64,000 bases of DNA from Gnetum montanum (taxonomy: Eukaryota > Streptophyta > Gnetopsida > Gnetales > Gnetaceae): contig MNCI01004050.1 of assembly GCA_015680685.1 (NCBI GenBank), positions 909,966-973,965 of the forward strand, given 5' to 3'. Shown here piece by piece: positions 11,064 through 22,826 of the stretch (within the stretch, counting starts at the first letter, position 1; the number at the start of each line of letters is the position of its first letter). The translations under genes and the position numbers were made by a program. The notes under the pieces were generated by a model. That model saw only the letters and a list, made by a program, of their open reading frames with translations. It was not told the DNA's origin and ran no database searches.

Positions 11064-13272
11064 TACCCCCACAAATAAATAAAAGCATGTCCTTGAGTGA
11101 ACAAAAGGAGGAACAAGACCCTTACAAAATATTGGAAAGGTATTGGATTATTGACTGACATGCAAATTGACTTAGATAAAAAGGAAAAATTCTAAATGCC
11201 CAAGTGTACGGATTTACAATCTTTTACAAAATTGGGTGTTCATGAAAATTGACTTGAACATCCTAGTAAAACTAACATCCAACTCCTTTGGTAGTTGAAG
11301 AACGAGGGAGAAGATTTACTGATCATGAAGGGGCCTTATCACATGGTGGTGTTGTTGATTTCTTACTGAAGATAGTCATGCCTCCAGTCCACACTTCCCA
11401 CTATAATCACAACAAAATCACATATTAGTGTGCAATGTGTAACTTATAGGTTTTAGGTACCTTGTCTCATTGGCAGTTACACTTGGCTAGGTTGTGATTA
11501 TGGTGAATTGATTCTTTTTAATAGCATTAGCAAAAAGACTAAAAATAGGGTGAAATGGATAAGTGGTCCATTATTAAATTCTAAAAATCCAAAATGCAAT
11601 AAAATGCTTGACAAAGACTAAAGAATTCACAACAACAAAAAAGAGGATTTCACTAAAAAAAACATTGTAAAGATGCATACAATTGGATGTCATTGATGGG
11701 CCATGCAAAAGGATTTGATTGTAAGAATGCCTAAGGATAAAGAAGTCAACTAACCCAACCAAAAGGTATGCAAGTGGGTCCTCCCCAAAGCAGGCACATG
11801 CCCTTTGTTGCTCTTACATATCCTCAAACCAAGGATTCCATGGGTCCCATGGGTGATTAATGGCTATGAAAAGTTAACTACAAAAACTCATAAGAAACTA
11901 CCTAAGAATTCCAGCATATCAAACCAAGATATTGAACAAGGACATGAACACTAGCAATGAGGTAAGGCATGGAAAACATAGATGGATGAGAGAGAGAAAG
12001 TGGAATGGAGTTCCCAATTAAGATCACACAAAGTCCTTCATGAATTTTATGGTAAAATGACCTGATAAAATCCATCCTTAGTCCAGACCAAAACCAACCA
12101 TGTTCAGTGACTTTGCATTGCCACTCTAAGACTGGTCCACCTCCTTGAGACACAAGAGTGCTCACACAAAACAACCATCATTTCTTATTTAAAAACAAAA
12201 AAGAAGTAGGGAGTGAGAAAGTGTCTTAGTTAGAGGGGACCTTTAGGCATGGGTAACATGTCTTTCTAGTTCATAGCCTATTTATTTTATCTAAGGGGTG
12301 TTCTTTGAATTTCCATTATTTTTTTATGGGAACAACACCATGCAAAACTTATTCAAATTCCTGTTATTGGTTGACATGGAATAGTAAGAAATCCATGAAA
12401 AAACTCATGCACCCAAGTAAGTAGAAGAGTACAAAGAGTAATGAGTCCCCTTAAAGTCACACCCTGTTCAAGCCTTTGAATCCTTTCCAAGTCCAGAAAC
12501 AACCAAGGTCACAAGTTCATTAAAGTTTTATTAATGAAAAGGGACCTTACACTTTTAGAACTAGAAACACCATAGAGTTTGTGGATGGGTGGGTGATGTG
12601 GACTCACTGCCTATTTCATGAAAAAGAAACCATATATTAGTTATCAATAACAAAAATTAAAGCTAGAATCTAGACACCAATAACTAAATAACCAAATAGC
12701 ACATGCCCACATCAAGCAAACCACACTGTACCCTATTGGTAATAAGGCATGTTATTATTAGAACGTAATAAGAAAGTCACACCAAAATAAAGAAAAATAT
12801 ACAAGAAATTGTAAAATATTCAAGAAAAATAAAACATACTAATGATGTTCTAAAACAAAAACTGGAAAATATTAATCAAGTGATAACAAAAAAGGTGTAA
12901 GATAAAGAAGGTGTAAAATAAAAAGTTGTAAAAATAACAAGGTGTAAGACCAAAACATGTAAAACAAAAAGATGAAAAACTAAGGAGCCACTTATATGAT
13001 TAGCATGGATGTCCATCTCATTCACAACTAAGTTGGAAAGAGGAGATCTAAAAAATTGAGTGTGGTTGTCCATCCAAGAAGGTGTTGCAAACACTGGCTT
13101 CCTTATACTCATGGAAAGGTTTAACTTATTGGATGTTGACCAGTTGTTTCTTTTCTAGGCTCTAAGGTTTGTAGATCATCATGACCATAGAAGAAAAAGT
13201 TTCAAAAATAATATAAGGACCTTTCCATAGTGTTTGAAACTTGATTCATTATGGCACATTTATGGGGCTTCG
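11064..13272 (-). mobile_element. Element H: non-coding 3' internal region
   Basis: There are no usable ORFs. It aligns in patches with the 3' non-coding regions of elements K and A: the block near 11768-11796 is the reverse complement of those near 42218 and 56936 (core GCTTTGGGGAGGA), and the block near 12230-12280 matches 41735-41790 in reverse. This places it between the integrase and the 3' LTR of H. Confidence 0.7.
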
Positions 13273-13783
13273 TTAGAGGACCTTATCTCTTGGTTGAAAT
13301 TTGACTTTTCTAATTCTAAGTTCATGGCATTTTTTGTTAAATGTATTATACAACTCATTAGATGACAGAGCCACCAATTGATTTTTGTCTAGCAAGGTTA
13401 GATTCATTAATCTTTCTTTTTGTACTAGACTCAAGTCAAGGTCAATATCACAAGCTGTTGAAAGTGCATGAAGCTCAAATTGAATAGGAAGATTTGGCAC
13501 TTTTCCATACACCAGCTCATAGGGAGAGTAGCCTATAGGGAGCTCCTAGGTGGAACAGTAGGCCTAAAGGGCATTGTTGAGTTTTGTGTTTCAATCCCTC
13601 CTATATTTACTAACTACTTTCATTAAGATCTTAATGATTTCGCTATTTGTGACCTCAGCTTGATTGTTGGCTTGGGGCTGGTAAGGTGTTGTTAATTTAT
13701 GCTCAACCCCTAAGCGTTGCATAAACTTTCAAAAGGTAGTGCTTGTAAAGTGGGTTTCATTATTAGAAATTAAACCATGTGGC
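13273..13783 (-). pseudogene. Element H: integrase, catalytic-core end and C-terminal part
   Basis: The minus strand encodes a remnant of the integrase core from about 13570 to 13783: the second catalytic Asp region reads ISNNETHF (Asp changed to Asn) and the Glu motif reads NQAEVTN. A C-terminal region at 13273-13512 follows, with YGKVPNLPI and the LDLDLS..QKERLMNL motif that also occurs in K (40595-41017). At 13784-13788 the reading is interrupted by the solo LTR of family D and resumes at 16416. Confidence 0.85.
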
Positions 13784-13788
13784 ATATC

Positions 13789-16415
13789 TAAAACACCACT
13801 AATTTCAGCCTAGCACTTTGAATGGAAAATGACTCAAGCCCTTTCAAGCATTCGGAAGGAAACATTTGGCTAAGGCATCAAACTCACACCTAGCCTGCCC
13901 AAGGCAGTTTGCTCATCCTTAGCAAAAACAACTCCAAAATCAAATCAAAAGTGGAAGACGATTGCTCAAGGTTCAAAAATTCCAATGTCTACCGCCCAAC
14001 GTCCAAAATTATCCAGATCACACACAGAAGACCTGGATCGCAAGAAAAAGAAAGAAGTAGGCAACACAATGTTTTGTTTCAAAGCATTCAACAACAAAAT
14101 TCTGTATTTTACTATTTTACGTCAGAACATGCTTGGATCTGGAGAGCACCACCAGCACCATTTCAGAATGGTCCATTGATCAAAGGCAAAATGCTACATC
14201 AGTCATTTGTATTAGTGTAATCACATCTGCAAACCAACCTGGCAGTGGGGAGAAGAGAAATATTGACCCACAACATCAAACTCGGTAAGCACGGCTTTGG
14301 AGTTTGGGGAATCCATCAAAAGCTCAGCATCAAAGAGATGAGGAGGAGGAGGTAATAGGAAAAGTACAGAACAGCAAGCTATGGCAGTAGGAGGCATCGT
14401 CGTCGACAGTTCACAAAGAGACCGCGCTGAGCTTTGTGAAGGCCATATCACATCCTACGTCGTGTTCGCATACATCGTTGCAGCAACTGGAGGCGCGCTC
14501 TTCAGCTATGATCTCGGCATTTTAGGTGGAGTGACCAGCATGGATGATTTTCTAACTAAATTCTTTCCTGGCATCTATCGAAGAAAGCAACATCATCAAC
14601 ATGAAACCGATTACTGCAAATTTGACGACCAGCTTTCTGGTTGGAGATGCCATAAACGCTGGAGATGTTATAAACTTCTTCACGAACAAGTTGCATCCAT
14701 GGGGATGGAGGTTGTCACTAGGCTTGGCAGCAGTACCGGCCATAGTAATGGCTAGGGCGGGGGGCCTGATTGAGCAGGGCCGCCTGGACGAGGGCCTGGA
14801 AATCCTGCGCAAAATCCGGGGAACCGAAAACGTGAGCACAAAATTGAATGACATGGTGAAGGCCAGCTAGATTTCCAGGAACGTGAAGCACCCCTTCTGC
14901 AACCTGTTGGCTAGACGCAACAAGCCACAGCTGGTGATGGCGCTGTGCATTCCTGCATGTTAGCAGCTCACCGGTAACAACTCCTTTCTCTTCTATGCAC
15001 CTGTCATGTTCCAGAGTTTCGGCTTTGGCAGCGATGCTTCGCTTTACTCCGCCACCATGACCGGAACTTGCATCACGCTGGGAGCCATTGTTTCCATCTA
15101 TACCATTGACAGGCTCGGCCGCAGATTCCTCTTCCTCGAGGCCAGCGTCCAACTGATCCTCTGCCACGTGTTTGATTAGTATACTGCTGGCGCTGAAATT
15201 CAGCAAAGGAGAGAAGATCCCAACTGGGTACGGCGTTGGTGTAGTGCTTCTGATCTACATTTTCATGGTGGGCTACGGCTGGTGTAGTGCTTTTGATCTA
15301 CATTTTCATGGTGGGCTACGGCTGGTCATGGGGACCGCTGGACTGGTTGGTGCCCAGTGAGATATTCCCCATGGAGGCTTGCTCGGCTGGGCAGAGCATG
15401 TTTGTTTGCGTCAACATGATCTTCATTGCCACTATTGCACAGGCGTTTCTGTCACTTCTGCAATCTCAAGTTCGGCATTTTCCTCCTTTTTCCTTATGTC
15501 GCTGTTTTTGTTTTTTTTCTTCTGCCTGAGACCAAGAACGTTCCCATTGAAAAAAAAATATAATTTTTCAAGCGAGCCGGAGCTGGAGGTAATCTTTCTA
15601 AATTTTCTTTAAATTTTTATCACTTGAGGGCTTATTTTTCTAATTTGTTTATATCTTTATGAGCTTGAATGACCCACAAATTGTAAAATGCAATGTACAT
15701 GGTCAAGAATGTAGCATGCCAACACACATTCAACTCGTGCACAACTATCCAACACAGATACATTGAACCTGGTCAAAGAATGCAACTATCCAGCACCTAG
15801 CCCAACCCTATAAATACCCTATCAATTCACATAAACTAGGAGGCAAAAAATTGGAGAGATTGGCAACTCTGAAGAAGGACAAAATTTGCAATCCTTAGGC
15901 GCTCGGCAAACCTGATTGTTGGCTTCCAAGTATTTCTCACGTTTATCCCATTTCATCGTCACATCATCGCATCATATCATCCCAGGGCTAGGCATTTGAC
16001 TTGCCATCCACACGTGGGCAACTACGCTTTGATCGGTGCATATTCTTGTTTAAGTAATACAATACAGTTTCATTATTGCCACCCATTTACATTACTTACT
16101 TTGGTTTATGCTTTGTTTACAATATATCTCTATTTACACTTTATTTATAATTTAGTACGCTTTATTTACATTTCATGTCGTCATTTACATTCCGTTTACA
16201 TCCCGTTTACACCGTTTACGATAACCCCAGCGCTAGCCGTAGCTTACGCTCGAGGAAGTCCTTGGTTGATTTGCGTGCAGATCGTCCAAGGTACTCTGCC
16301 TTTGTTTACTTTTCCAAATTTCCCTCGGGTGAAGGCAGGGTCAGCTGTGGCTGCCCGACAATCTCTCAGTATCTGTTTCCCTTTCAGCCTCACACCAACG
16401 ATTTAGGTCAGTACA
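13789..16415 (+). mobile_element. Family D solo LTR with an embedded sugar-transporter copy
   Basis: The boundaries are fixed by three observations. The end at 16415 matches the D LTR ends at 20027 and 23687 (...cagtaca). The start (taaaacaccacta) matches the D 5' LTR start at 18401 (tgaaacaccacta). The flanks are a 5-bp duplication, atatc (13784-13788) and atacc (16416-16420). Removing it restores H's integrase frame across the join (KIFG + MPHGL). It is 2627 bp against 1627 bp for the D 5' LTR; the excess is a hexose-transporter fragment. The 3' part (15548-16415) aligns with 19133-20027 and includes the TATA box at 15809. Confidence 0.85.
14381..15547 (+). pseudogene. Hexose (STP-type) H+/monosaccharide transporter pseudogene
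   Basis: Intact genes of this family encode 12-helix plasma-membrane sugar/H+ symporters of about 500-520 residues. Recognisable pieces run in order: the N-terminus from the ATG at 14381 with ATGGALFSYDLG and GGVTSM; WGWRLSLGLAAVPA (about 14697); RLGRRFLFLEA (about 15112); WSWGPLDWLVPSEIFP (about 15323); and LPETKNVPIE at the end (about 15520-15547). Two internal stretches are deleted: after the FDDQ region, and between GDAINAG and the FTNKLHPWG region. There are frameshifts, in-frame stops, and a 43-bp tandem duplication (15238-15280, 15281-15323). No intron-like interruptions are visible. The 3' end stops before the natural stop codon and fuses at a run of A to LTR sequence. Confidence 0.85.
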
Positions 16416-18395
16416 ATACCAAAAATTTTTACAACATCCTATTATACAAAGCAAGTAGCAGTAGAAGATGTGTAGTCGGTGATGACTACTATTTTTGCCC
16501 ATTTCATACAATAGTCAATAGCAACTATGATGTACACCTTTCCATTTGACATGGGCATGATGGGATCCATGAAGTTAATGCCCTAGATGTCAAAGGATTC
16601 CAGTGGTTGAATGCATTGTTGAGGTTCCTCCATTCAAGTGGTCATTCCACCATCACGTTGGTAATGCTTACAAAAGTTAATAAATTGGTGAGAATTCTTG
16701 AAAAGTGTTGGCCAATAATATTCCACCATTAGGATCTTGATAGTTGTGCATCTCCCTACATAGTGGCCCCCACAAGGACCCTCATCAAAATCTTGGAGAA
16801 TGTGTAGTTGATCAACATGAGGCATACACCATCAAACCAAGCTATCAACGTATACCTTGTAGAGGTGCCCATTGATCTCCATGAAGCATTTCACCTCGTA
16901 AAGAAACTCTTGTTTCTTCCTACAGTCCAGCTCTTGTGGAATTTCTTAAGTGAGAAGATAGGTGACAATGTCATTATACCATTTAGGCTTAGTGGGTAAT
17001 TGTTTAGTTATAGGCCCAACAAAGAGGAGTTCATCAGGAAACTAATCAAATAGTGGGCTTTCCTCTTCTTTGTTGTTCCATCGTAACTAAGATAAGTGGT
17101 TAGTGACCACATTCTTAGTTCCCTTTCGATCTACCATTGTAAGATCAAATTCCTATAAGATCACTAACCATTGTGTGACACAGGGGCTCACCATTGGCTT
17201 ATTCATTAGGAAGTGAATTACACTATGGTTCATATGCATGACCACGTTATATCCAAGCACATAGTGCCTAAACTTCTCTAGAGAATACACCACCACCATT
17301 AGTTTTTTCTCCATTGTGGTGTAATTTAGTTGCATGCCCACAATGCTTCAACTTGCATAGTGGATGTAATATGGATGTTTCTTGTCATCTAACTATCTTA
17401 GCATAGGCCCCAAGGTATAATTTGATGCATCCATCATAATGTGAAATGGTATGGACTAGTCTAGTGCTCATAGACTTGGAGTTTCTGTGAGTTTCTTCTT
17501 CAGTTGTTGGAATGCATTTTCACATTTCTTGGTTAAAACAAATAAAGCATATTTCTTTGTTAGCTTGACCAATGATGTTGTGATCTTAGAGAAATTCTCT
17601 ATGAATCTTCAGTAGTAACCAATGTGTCCAAGGAATGACCATACATCTTTTATAGTTTCTAGTTGACGAGCAATCCCTTGGATGACCCTAATCTTGTCAG
17701 AGTTAATCTTAATTCCTACTTATGAGATGTTGTGCCCCAACACAATGCCCTCCTAGACCATTAAATGGCTCTTTTTCCAATTGATCTAAAGTTTGACCTC
17801 CACACATCTTTTAAGCACTTGCTTAAGATGGTCCAAGGCTTGCTCAAATATAGCCCCATAGGTGGAGAAGTCATCCATGAAGACTTCTACCTAGCTACTG
17901 ATCTATTCTTGAAAAATATTCAAGACTAGGCAATGGGATGTGGTAGGGGCATTGCATAAGCTGAAAGGCTTCTTTTGATATACAAAAGTCCCCCACAAAC
18001 TTGTGAATTGTATTTTGGATTGATCCTCTGGTGTAATCTGGATTTAGTTATAACCACTATAGCCATCCAAAAAATTGTAATAGCATTGCCTAAAAATGGT
18101 ATCTAACATCTAATCCAAAAATGGCAATAAAAAATAATCTTTGAATGTTGCCATATTCAACAACTAGAATTCGATGTAGACTTGCCACTTGCCACCTTTC
18201 CTTATCACAATCACGAGTGGGCTAACCCACTCACTATCCATAGTGGAATAGATAAACCCCACCTTGAGGAGTTGTTCGATTTCCTCTTTGATGATTTGCT
18301 TCAATTTTTGGTTTAACTATCACTGCAATTGTCTCCTTGGCTTCATGGTTGGATCAGTGTAGATATGATGCTAGCATATCCTAGGATTAATCCCT
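16416..18395 (-). pseudogene. Element H: reverse transcriptase, RNase H and integrase N-terminal part
   Basis: On the minus strand, from right to left: RT from about 18395, starting with HHIYTD and including FMDDFSTYG (YVDD-type box, aspartates kept) and FLGHIGYY; RNase H at about 17153-17400, with LNYTTMEKKL and the HYVLGY motif; the integrase zinc-binding region at 16634-16825, with GGHYVGR and YYWPTLFK; and the start of the integrase core to 16421 (VAIDYC.KWA). Many stops occur. RT N-terminal coding resumes beyond the D insertion at 23693. Confidence 0.9.
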
Positions 18396-18400
18396 ATGAG
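18396..18400 (+). repeat. Target-site duplication of element D, left
   Basis: ATGAG lies directly before the 5' LTR and is repeated exactly at 23688-23692 after the 3' LTR. Joining the flanks restores H's RT coding sense (AFAWLYPELI + GINPRIC). Confidence 0.92.
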
Positions 18401-20027
18401 TGAAACACCACTAATTTTGGCCTAGCACTTTTAGACAAGAATCAAGCTAAGTCATGCTGCTGCCCAACATGAGTACAATGTGACCAAACTTGGAGGCCTC
18501 CGAAATAGCCCCTGATGGTCCATGATTCAACAGGCAAGGTCCCCCTGAGGCCCACAAGCGAATGCACCAACTTCCAGCATCCAGAATCAAAAGTTTTAGG
18601 TTCAAAATATTTAGTTTTGGCTAAGTACACTTTGGTTACTTTTTCAGACGCTACACAGCGTAAGGATCAGCGTCACCAACTTTTGGAGCCCCGAAATTGA
18701 GTTCAAATAGGCCGAAATCAAGCACAAGAACCCCCCATGACCTTCACCAAGGTCCCCAGTAGCTCCCAGCCTCCAAAAATCAAGATTTGGACCTTAAATA
18801 TGCCATTTTAACTTGGTGACGTTGGGGTTACTTTTTCAAACGCTGCACAACGTAAGGATCAATGTCACCAATTTTTAGAGCCCCAAAACTAAGCCAAAAT
18901 GACTTGATTTTAAGGGTGTAAGTTGTCCTCAAGGTCCACTATTGATAACTATGGGTCCCAGCCTTCAAAAATTCTAGATTTCAGCCCAAAATTGCAAGTT
19001 TTGGAAGTCACACTGCAAGTCACACTGGATGCTAGACAAGTAAGGCAGTGTTAATCCTTCTTGATTTTCTTTTTCAAGAAATCTATAAAGTGGTAAAGGG
19101 ATATGAAAGCCCATGCAAAATCAGGCCAAATATTCAAAAAAAAAAAAGAAATATAATTTTTCCAAGTGGGCCAGAGTTGGAGCTAATCTTTTTAAATTTA
19201 AAAAAAAATTTATTACTTGAGGGCTTGTATTTCTAATTTGTATTTTTTTTATGGGCTTGAATGACCCACAAATTGTAAAATACATTGAACCTGGTCAAAG
19301 AAAATCCTAGCCAAAACCCTAGCCCAACCCTATAAATACCCCATCAATTCACACAAATTGGAGGCAAAAGAAGCAAAGAAAAAGTAGCAAGAGAGGAGGG
19401 AGGCAAGAGAAGCAAAGCAAAAGTAGCAAGAGAGAGAAGGGAGAAGAAGAAGAAGAAGATTGGAAGAGGCAAAGATTGGAGAGATTGGAAATCTTAAAGG
19501 ATGACAGAACTTGCAATCCTTGGACGCTCGACACATCTGATTGTTGGCTTCCAAGTTTTTCTCACGTTCATCCCATTTCATCATCGCATCATCGTGTCAT
19601 ATCTTTCCGGGGCTAGGCGTTTGACTTGCCATTCACATTTGTGCAACTACGCTTTGACCGGTGCACATTTTTTTTAAACAATATAACACAGTTTCATTAT
19701 TGCCTCCCATTTACATTGCTTAGTTCTGTTTATTCTTTACAAATATAACTTTGTTTATGCTTCATTCATAATTCAGTACGCTTTATTTACATTTCGTATC
19801 GTCGTTTGCATTCCATTTACATACCGTTTACGATAACCCTAGCGCTAGCCGTAGCTTATGCTCGGGGAAGTCCTTGGTTGATTTGTGTGCGAATCATCCA
19901 AGGCACTCTGCCTTTGTTTACTTTTCCAGCTTGCCCTCAGGTGAAGGCAGGGTCAACTGTGGCTGTCCAACGATCTCTCGGTGTTTGTTTCCCTTCCAGC
20001 CTTACACCGACGATTTAGGACGGTACA
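18401..20027 (+). repeat. Element D 5' LTR
   Basis: It runs TGAAACACC...GGTACA, 1627 bp. The TATA box is at 19331-19338 (TATAAATA), followed by a GA-rich leader (19370-19480). The U3 part holds an imperfect direct repeat of about 202-bp period: 18634-18696 and 18836-18898 share 'ggttactttttca' and 'gtaaggatca'. The putative primer-binding region follows at 20028 ('tttttggcactagaaggagg'); I do not assign its tRNA. Confidence 0.88.
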
Positions 20028-20108
20028 GTTTTTGGCACTAGAAGGAGGGAACTTTCTTGTTATTGGTTAAAACGTCACTACCTATCAAAACTCATCCACC
20101 TTTCCTAT

Positions 20109-22826
20109 TTGAGTCTCATTGCCCCTAGTGATTACACTGAGCTTGTGTCACCCCATGCTACAAGTGCTTACGATCCAACTCCATTCGTCTATCCCAGTCC
20201 ATTCACATTTATCATGGAATCTTCCCAAGTCAACCCAATAACACTACCAATTGCTTCAAACCCTGTGACTGCTACGGAATCTATAACCATTATTGAACAC
20301 ATAAATCCTCAAGGCCCTACATGCCAATCCCTCAGGCTACAAGGCAAAGGCCCTATTCATGCAACTCTTACACCCGAACAATATAATTTTATCTGTGTCA
20401 AGATCCAAGCCAACCTACCCATTGATCGTATAGAGAGGGAAAATAAGCAAGAATATGAATTCATCCATAAAGGAGGACGTAAGTTTATCCCTTCAGCTTT
20501 TGACATAATCCCACTATCTGAAAATCATCATAAACTCATATCCCAACTTCTTATGGCTAAAAGTCAAGCCTTACAACTACCTCCCATAGAGCCTCAAGAT
20601 GAAGAAGATGACTTTGCAGCCCAATCTGAACATGGAGAATCATACCATACTGTTAGCCCCCATGCCCACACAAACCTATTATCCCATCCTTTCCTAGAAG
20701 AAACTATGTTTCCTTCTTCATCCACAAACATTCAAGCACCTGTTCCCCATTCCATTCCTATCTTCTCCGTGCTCAATAACATTCAATCTGATGCATCCAC
20801 TTCCATCATTCCTCCACTAGTGCAGTCTCAACAACTCCCCCAAAGCAACACAGGGTCAATCTTCCAACCTCAAGTAATTGGAATACCGTCCGTCATACCA
20901 GCTTCCACATCCACCCATTACATACCCCAGATGCAAATTCATAGGGCACCATTGATTACTCCTACCCAACATGTTCAAGGTGTTTCCTCACAACATGTGG
21001 CTGGGCAATGGGTTCTACTAGTAGTCTTAGTCCCGAATACCATCCCACCACAACAAATGTTAGCCCAACAACCTGCTTTTCCACAAACAATGCAACAGTT
21101 AAACCATTATCATCCACAATCAACTCAATCCATTGGTTTGCCTACCGTCCAAGAATGGGCAGACACACAAAAAATGATGCACTCGTTGGCAGAAGAATTA
21201 AAACGCCTTAAAACTTTCAACAAAGAGGAAGTCAAGGTACTAGATTTCTATCAAGATGATCCAATTGACCCCTCAATTCCACCCTTAACCTTGCCAAAAG
21301 GAGTCTCATTACCTCAACTGACCAAGTACAATGGAGAAGGGGACCCAAATGCCCACCTAGTGACATTTAGAATCGAAAGCCTTTTACTTCAAGCATGGCC
21401 CCATGTAATCTTGCGAGTGTTTGCAATGTCCTTAACCGGAAAAGCCTTAGACTGGTACCGATCTTTACCCCGTAGCTCCATATCTTCTTTAGAGAATTTG
21501 CTGCATCAGTTTGTCACCCGTTTCAAGTACAATTTGAAACCTGAAGCCACATTAGATAGCTTGATTCAAATTAAACAATCACCTTTAGAGCCAGCACAGA
21601 AATTTATCCAAAAGTGGAGTGCAACCTTAAATGAACTTCACGAACCTATCCCTGAAACATATTTACTCACTATCCTCAAATCAGCGGTAAATGACTTTAT
21701 TAAGTCAAAACTTTACTACCTAAAAGCCCGCACATTGAGCCAAGCATTCGTACAAATCAAAGACATAGAAGAAGCGGCACAAACAAGTAATGACCCAACC
21801 TACTCAGCCTTTAGGAGCCAACACATGAGGAAAGATAAATCTAAAACAATGGTAGCAGCAGTAGCTCAGGGAAGACAACCCACTATCCCAAACAACTATG
21901 AAAGAATAGCACCCACTCATACACTTGAAAGTTCCTCAAATAGAAACAACAACGCAGGTCATGCACGTACCTTCGAAAGGAAAGACCCTACTCAATACAC
22001 ACCATTTCCCATGAAGCCTTCACAACTGCTTGATCAGCTTGTAAAGGCTGGGCTAATTCAACACAAACAAATGTCTTCTGCAGCCTCACAAAGACATGAT
22101 CGCTTTTGCGAATTGGCCAAAAACCCAGCCTTAGCAACATCCAATGAACCTCCCATCCCAAAAGGCTTTAGGTTGGATAGGTTTTGTGAATATCATCAAC
22201 GGTGTCGTCATGGGACTGATTACTACTTTACATTGAAACAAGACATACAACGCATGATAGATGGGGGTGAAGTGGTATTCGATGAGACAAACCCAGTAAG
22301 GCCCCANNNNNNNNNNNNNNNNNNNNNNNNNNNNNNNNNNNNNNNNNNNNNNNNNNNNNNNNNNNNNNNNNNNNNNNNNNNNNNNNNNNNNNNNNNNNNN
22401 NNNNNNNNNNNNNNNNNNNNNNNNNNNNNNNNNNNNNNNNNNNNNNNNNNNNNNNNNNNNNNNNNNNNNNNNNNNNNNNNNNNNNNNNNNNNNNNNNNNN
22501 NNNNNNNCAACTCATTCCCTTTGTGGTCCAGGTGCCAAAACACCCTGGCACACAACCCACCTCCACTTCTCGATGCTTTACGAGAACGTCTTGCCGATAG
22601 GCTAACAAGAGAGTGCTTGGAAAAAGAAAAAAGAGAGTGCATGGAGAGAGAAAACCATGGACACGAATTAGGACTACCAAAGCCTACACCGCTAAGCACC
22701 ATTCCCATGAGTTCATCTATTAATGAGCCTAGTACAAGTCACCAAAACCAAGATGAAGTCACAAGTCATATCCCAAACCCAACATTCTCAACTACTAATG
22801 TAAAAACCCCTCCACGAGAAATATGA
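20109..22826 (+). CDS. Element D gag polyprotein (905 codons, contains a 201-N gap)
   Basis: A long open frame starts at the first ATG after the leader. The N-terminal 350 residues are Pro/Gln/Ser-rich with a short region resembling the FIxKGGRKFIP-type gag start. Residues of about 390-560 form the retrotransposon gag core (ALDWYRSLP, FVTRFKYN, KQSPLEPAQKFIQKW). At about 690-725 is the Tat-type knuckle, FCEYHQRCRHGTDYY, in which the expected final Cys is Tyr and the GH pair is altered. The C-terminal part is charged. The gap 22307-22507 hides about 67 codons if its length is right. It ends in TGA, and the same frame continues as the protease ORF. It is probably the capsid protein of the element. 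Confidence 0.85.
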   Translation: MSLIAPSDYTELVSPHATSAYDPTPFVYPSPFTFIMESSQVNPITLPIASNPVTATESITIIEHINPQGPTCQSLRLQGKGPIHATLTPEQYNFICVKIQANLPIDRIERENKQEYEFIHKGGRKFIPSAFDIIPLSENHHKLISQLLMAKSQALQLPPIEPQDEEDDFAAQSEHGESYHTVSPHAHTNLLSHPFLEETMFPSSSTNIQAPVPHSIPIFSVLNNIQSDASTSIIPPLVQSQQLPQSNTGSIFQPQVIGIPSVIPASTSTHYIPQMQIHRAPLITPTQHVQGVSSQHVAGQWVLLVVLVPNTIPPQQMLAQQPAFPQTMQQLNHYHPQSTQSIGLPTVQEWADTQKMMHSLAEELKRLKTFNKEEVKVLDFYQDDPIDPSIPPLTLPKGVSLPQLTKYNGEGDPNAHLVTFRIESLLLQAWPHVILRVFAMSLTGKALDWYRSLPRSSISSLENLLHQFVTRFKYNLKPEATLDSLIQIKQSPLEPAQKFIQKWSATLNELHEPIPETYLLTILKSAVNDFIKSKLYYLKARTLSQAFVQIKDIEEAAQTSNDPTYSAFRSQHMRKDKSKTMVAAVAQGRQPTIPNNYERIAPTHTLESSSNRNNNAGHARTFERKDPTQYTPFPMKPSQLLDQLVKAGLIQHKQMSSAASQRHDRFCELAKNPALATSNEPPIPKGFRLDRFCEYHQRCRHGTDYYFTLKQDIQRMIDGGEVVFDETNPVRPXXXXXXXXXXXXXXXXXXXXXXXXXXXXXXXXXXXXXXXXXXXXXXXXXXXXXXXXXXXXXXXXXXXXNSFPLWSRCQNTLAHNPPPLLDALRERLADRLTRECLEKEKRECMERENHGHELGLPKPTPLSTIPMSSSINEPSTSHQNQDEVTSHIPNPTFSTTNVKTPPREI

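Noticed and set aside
19804-20018. Small ORFs in the LTR D 3' part that recur at 16190-16406 and 23508-23687
   Set aside because: They recur because the LTR recurs; frames differ between copies and no domain is visible.
22223-22708. Minus-strand frames across the 201-N gap
   Set aside because: Created by Ns and antisense to the well-supported D gag.
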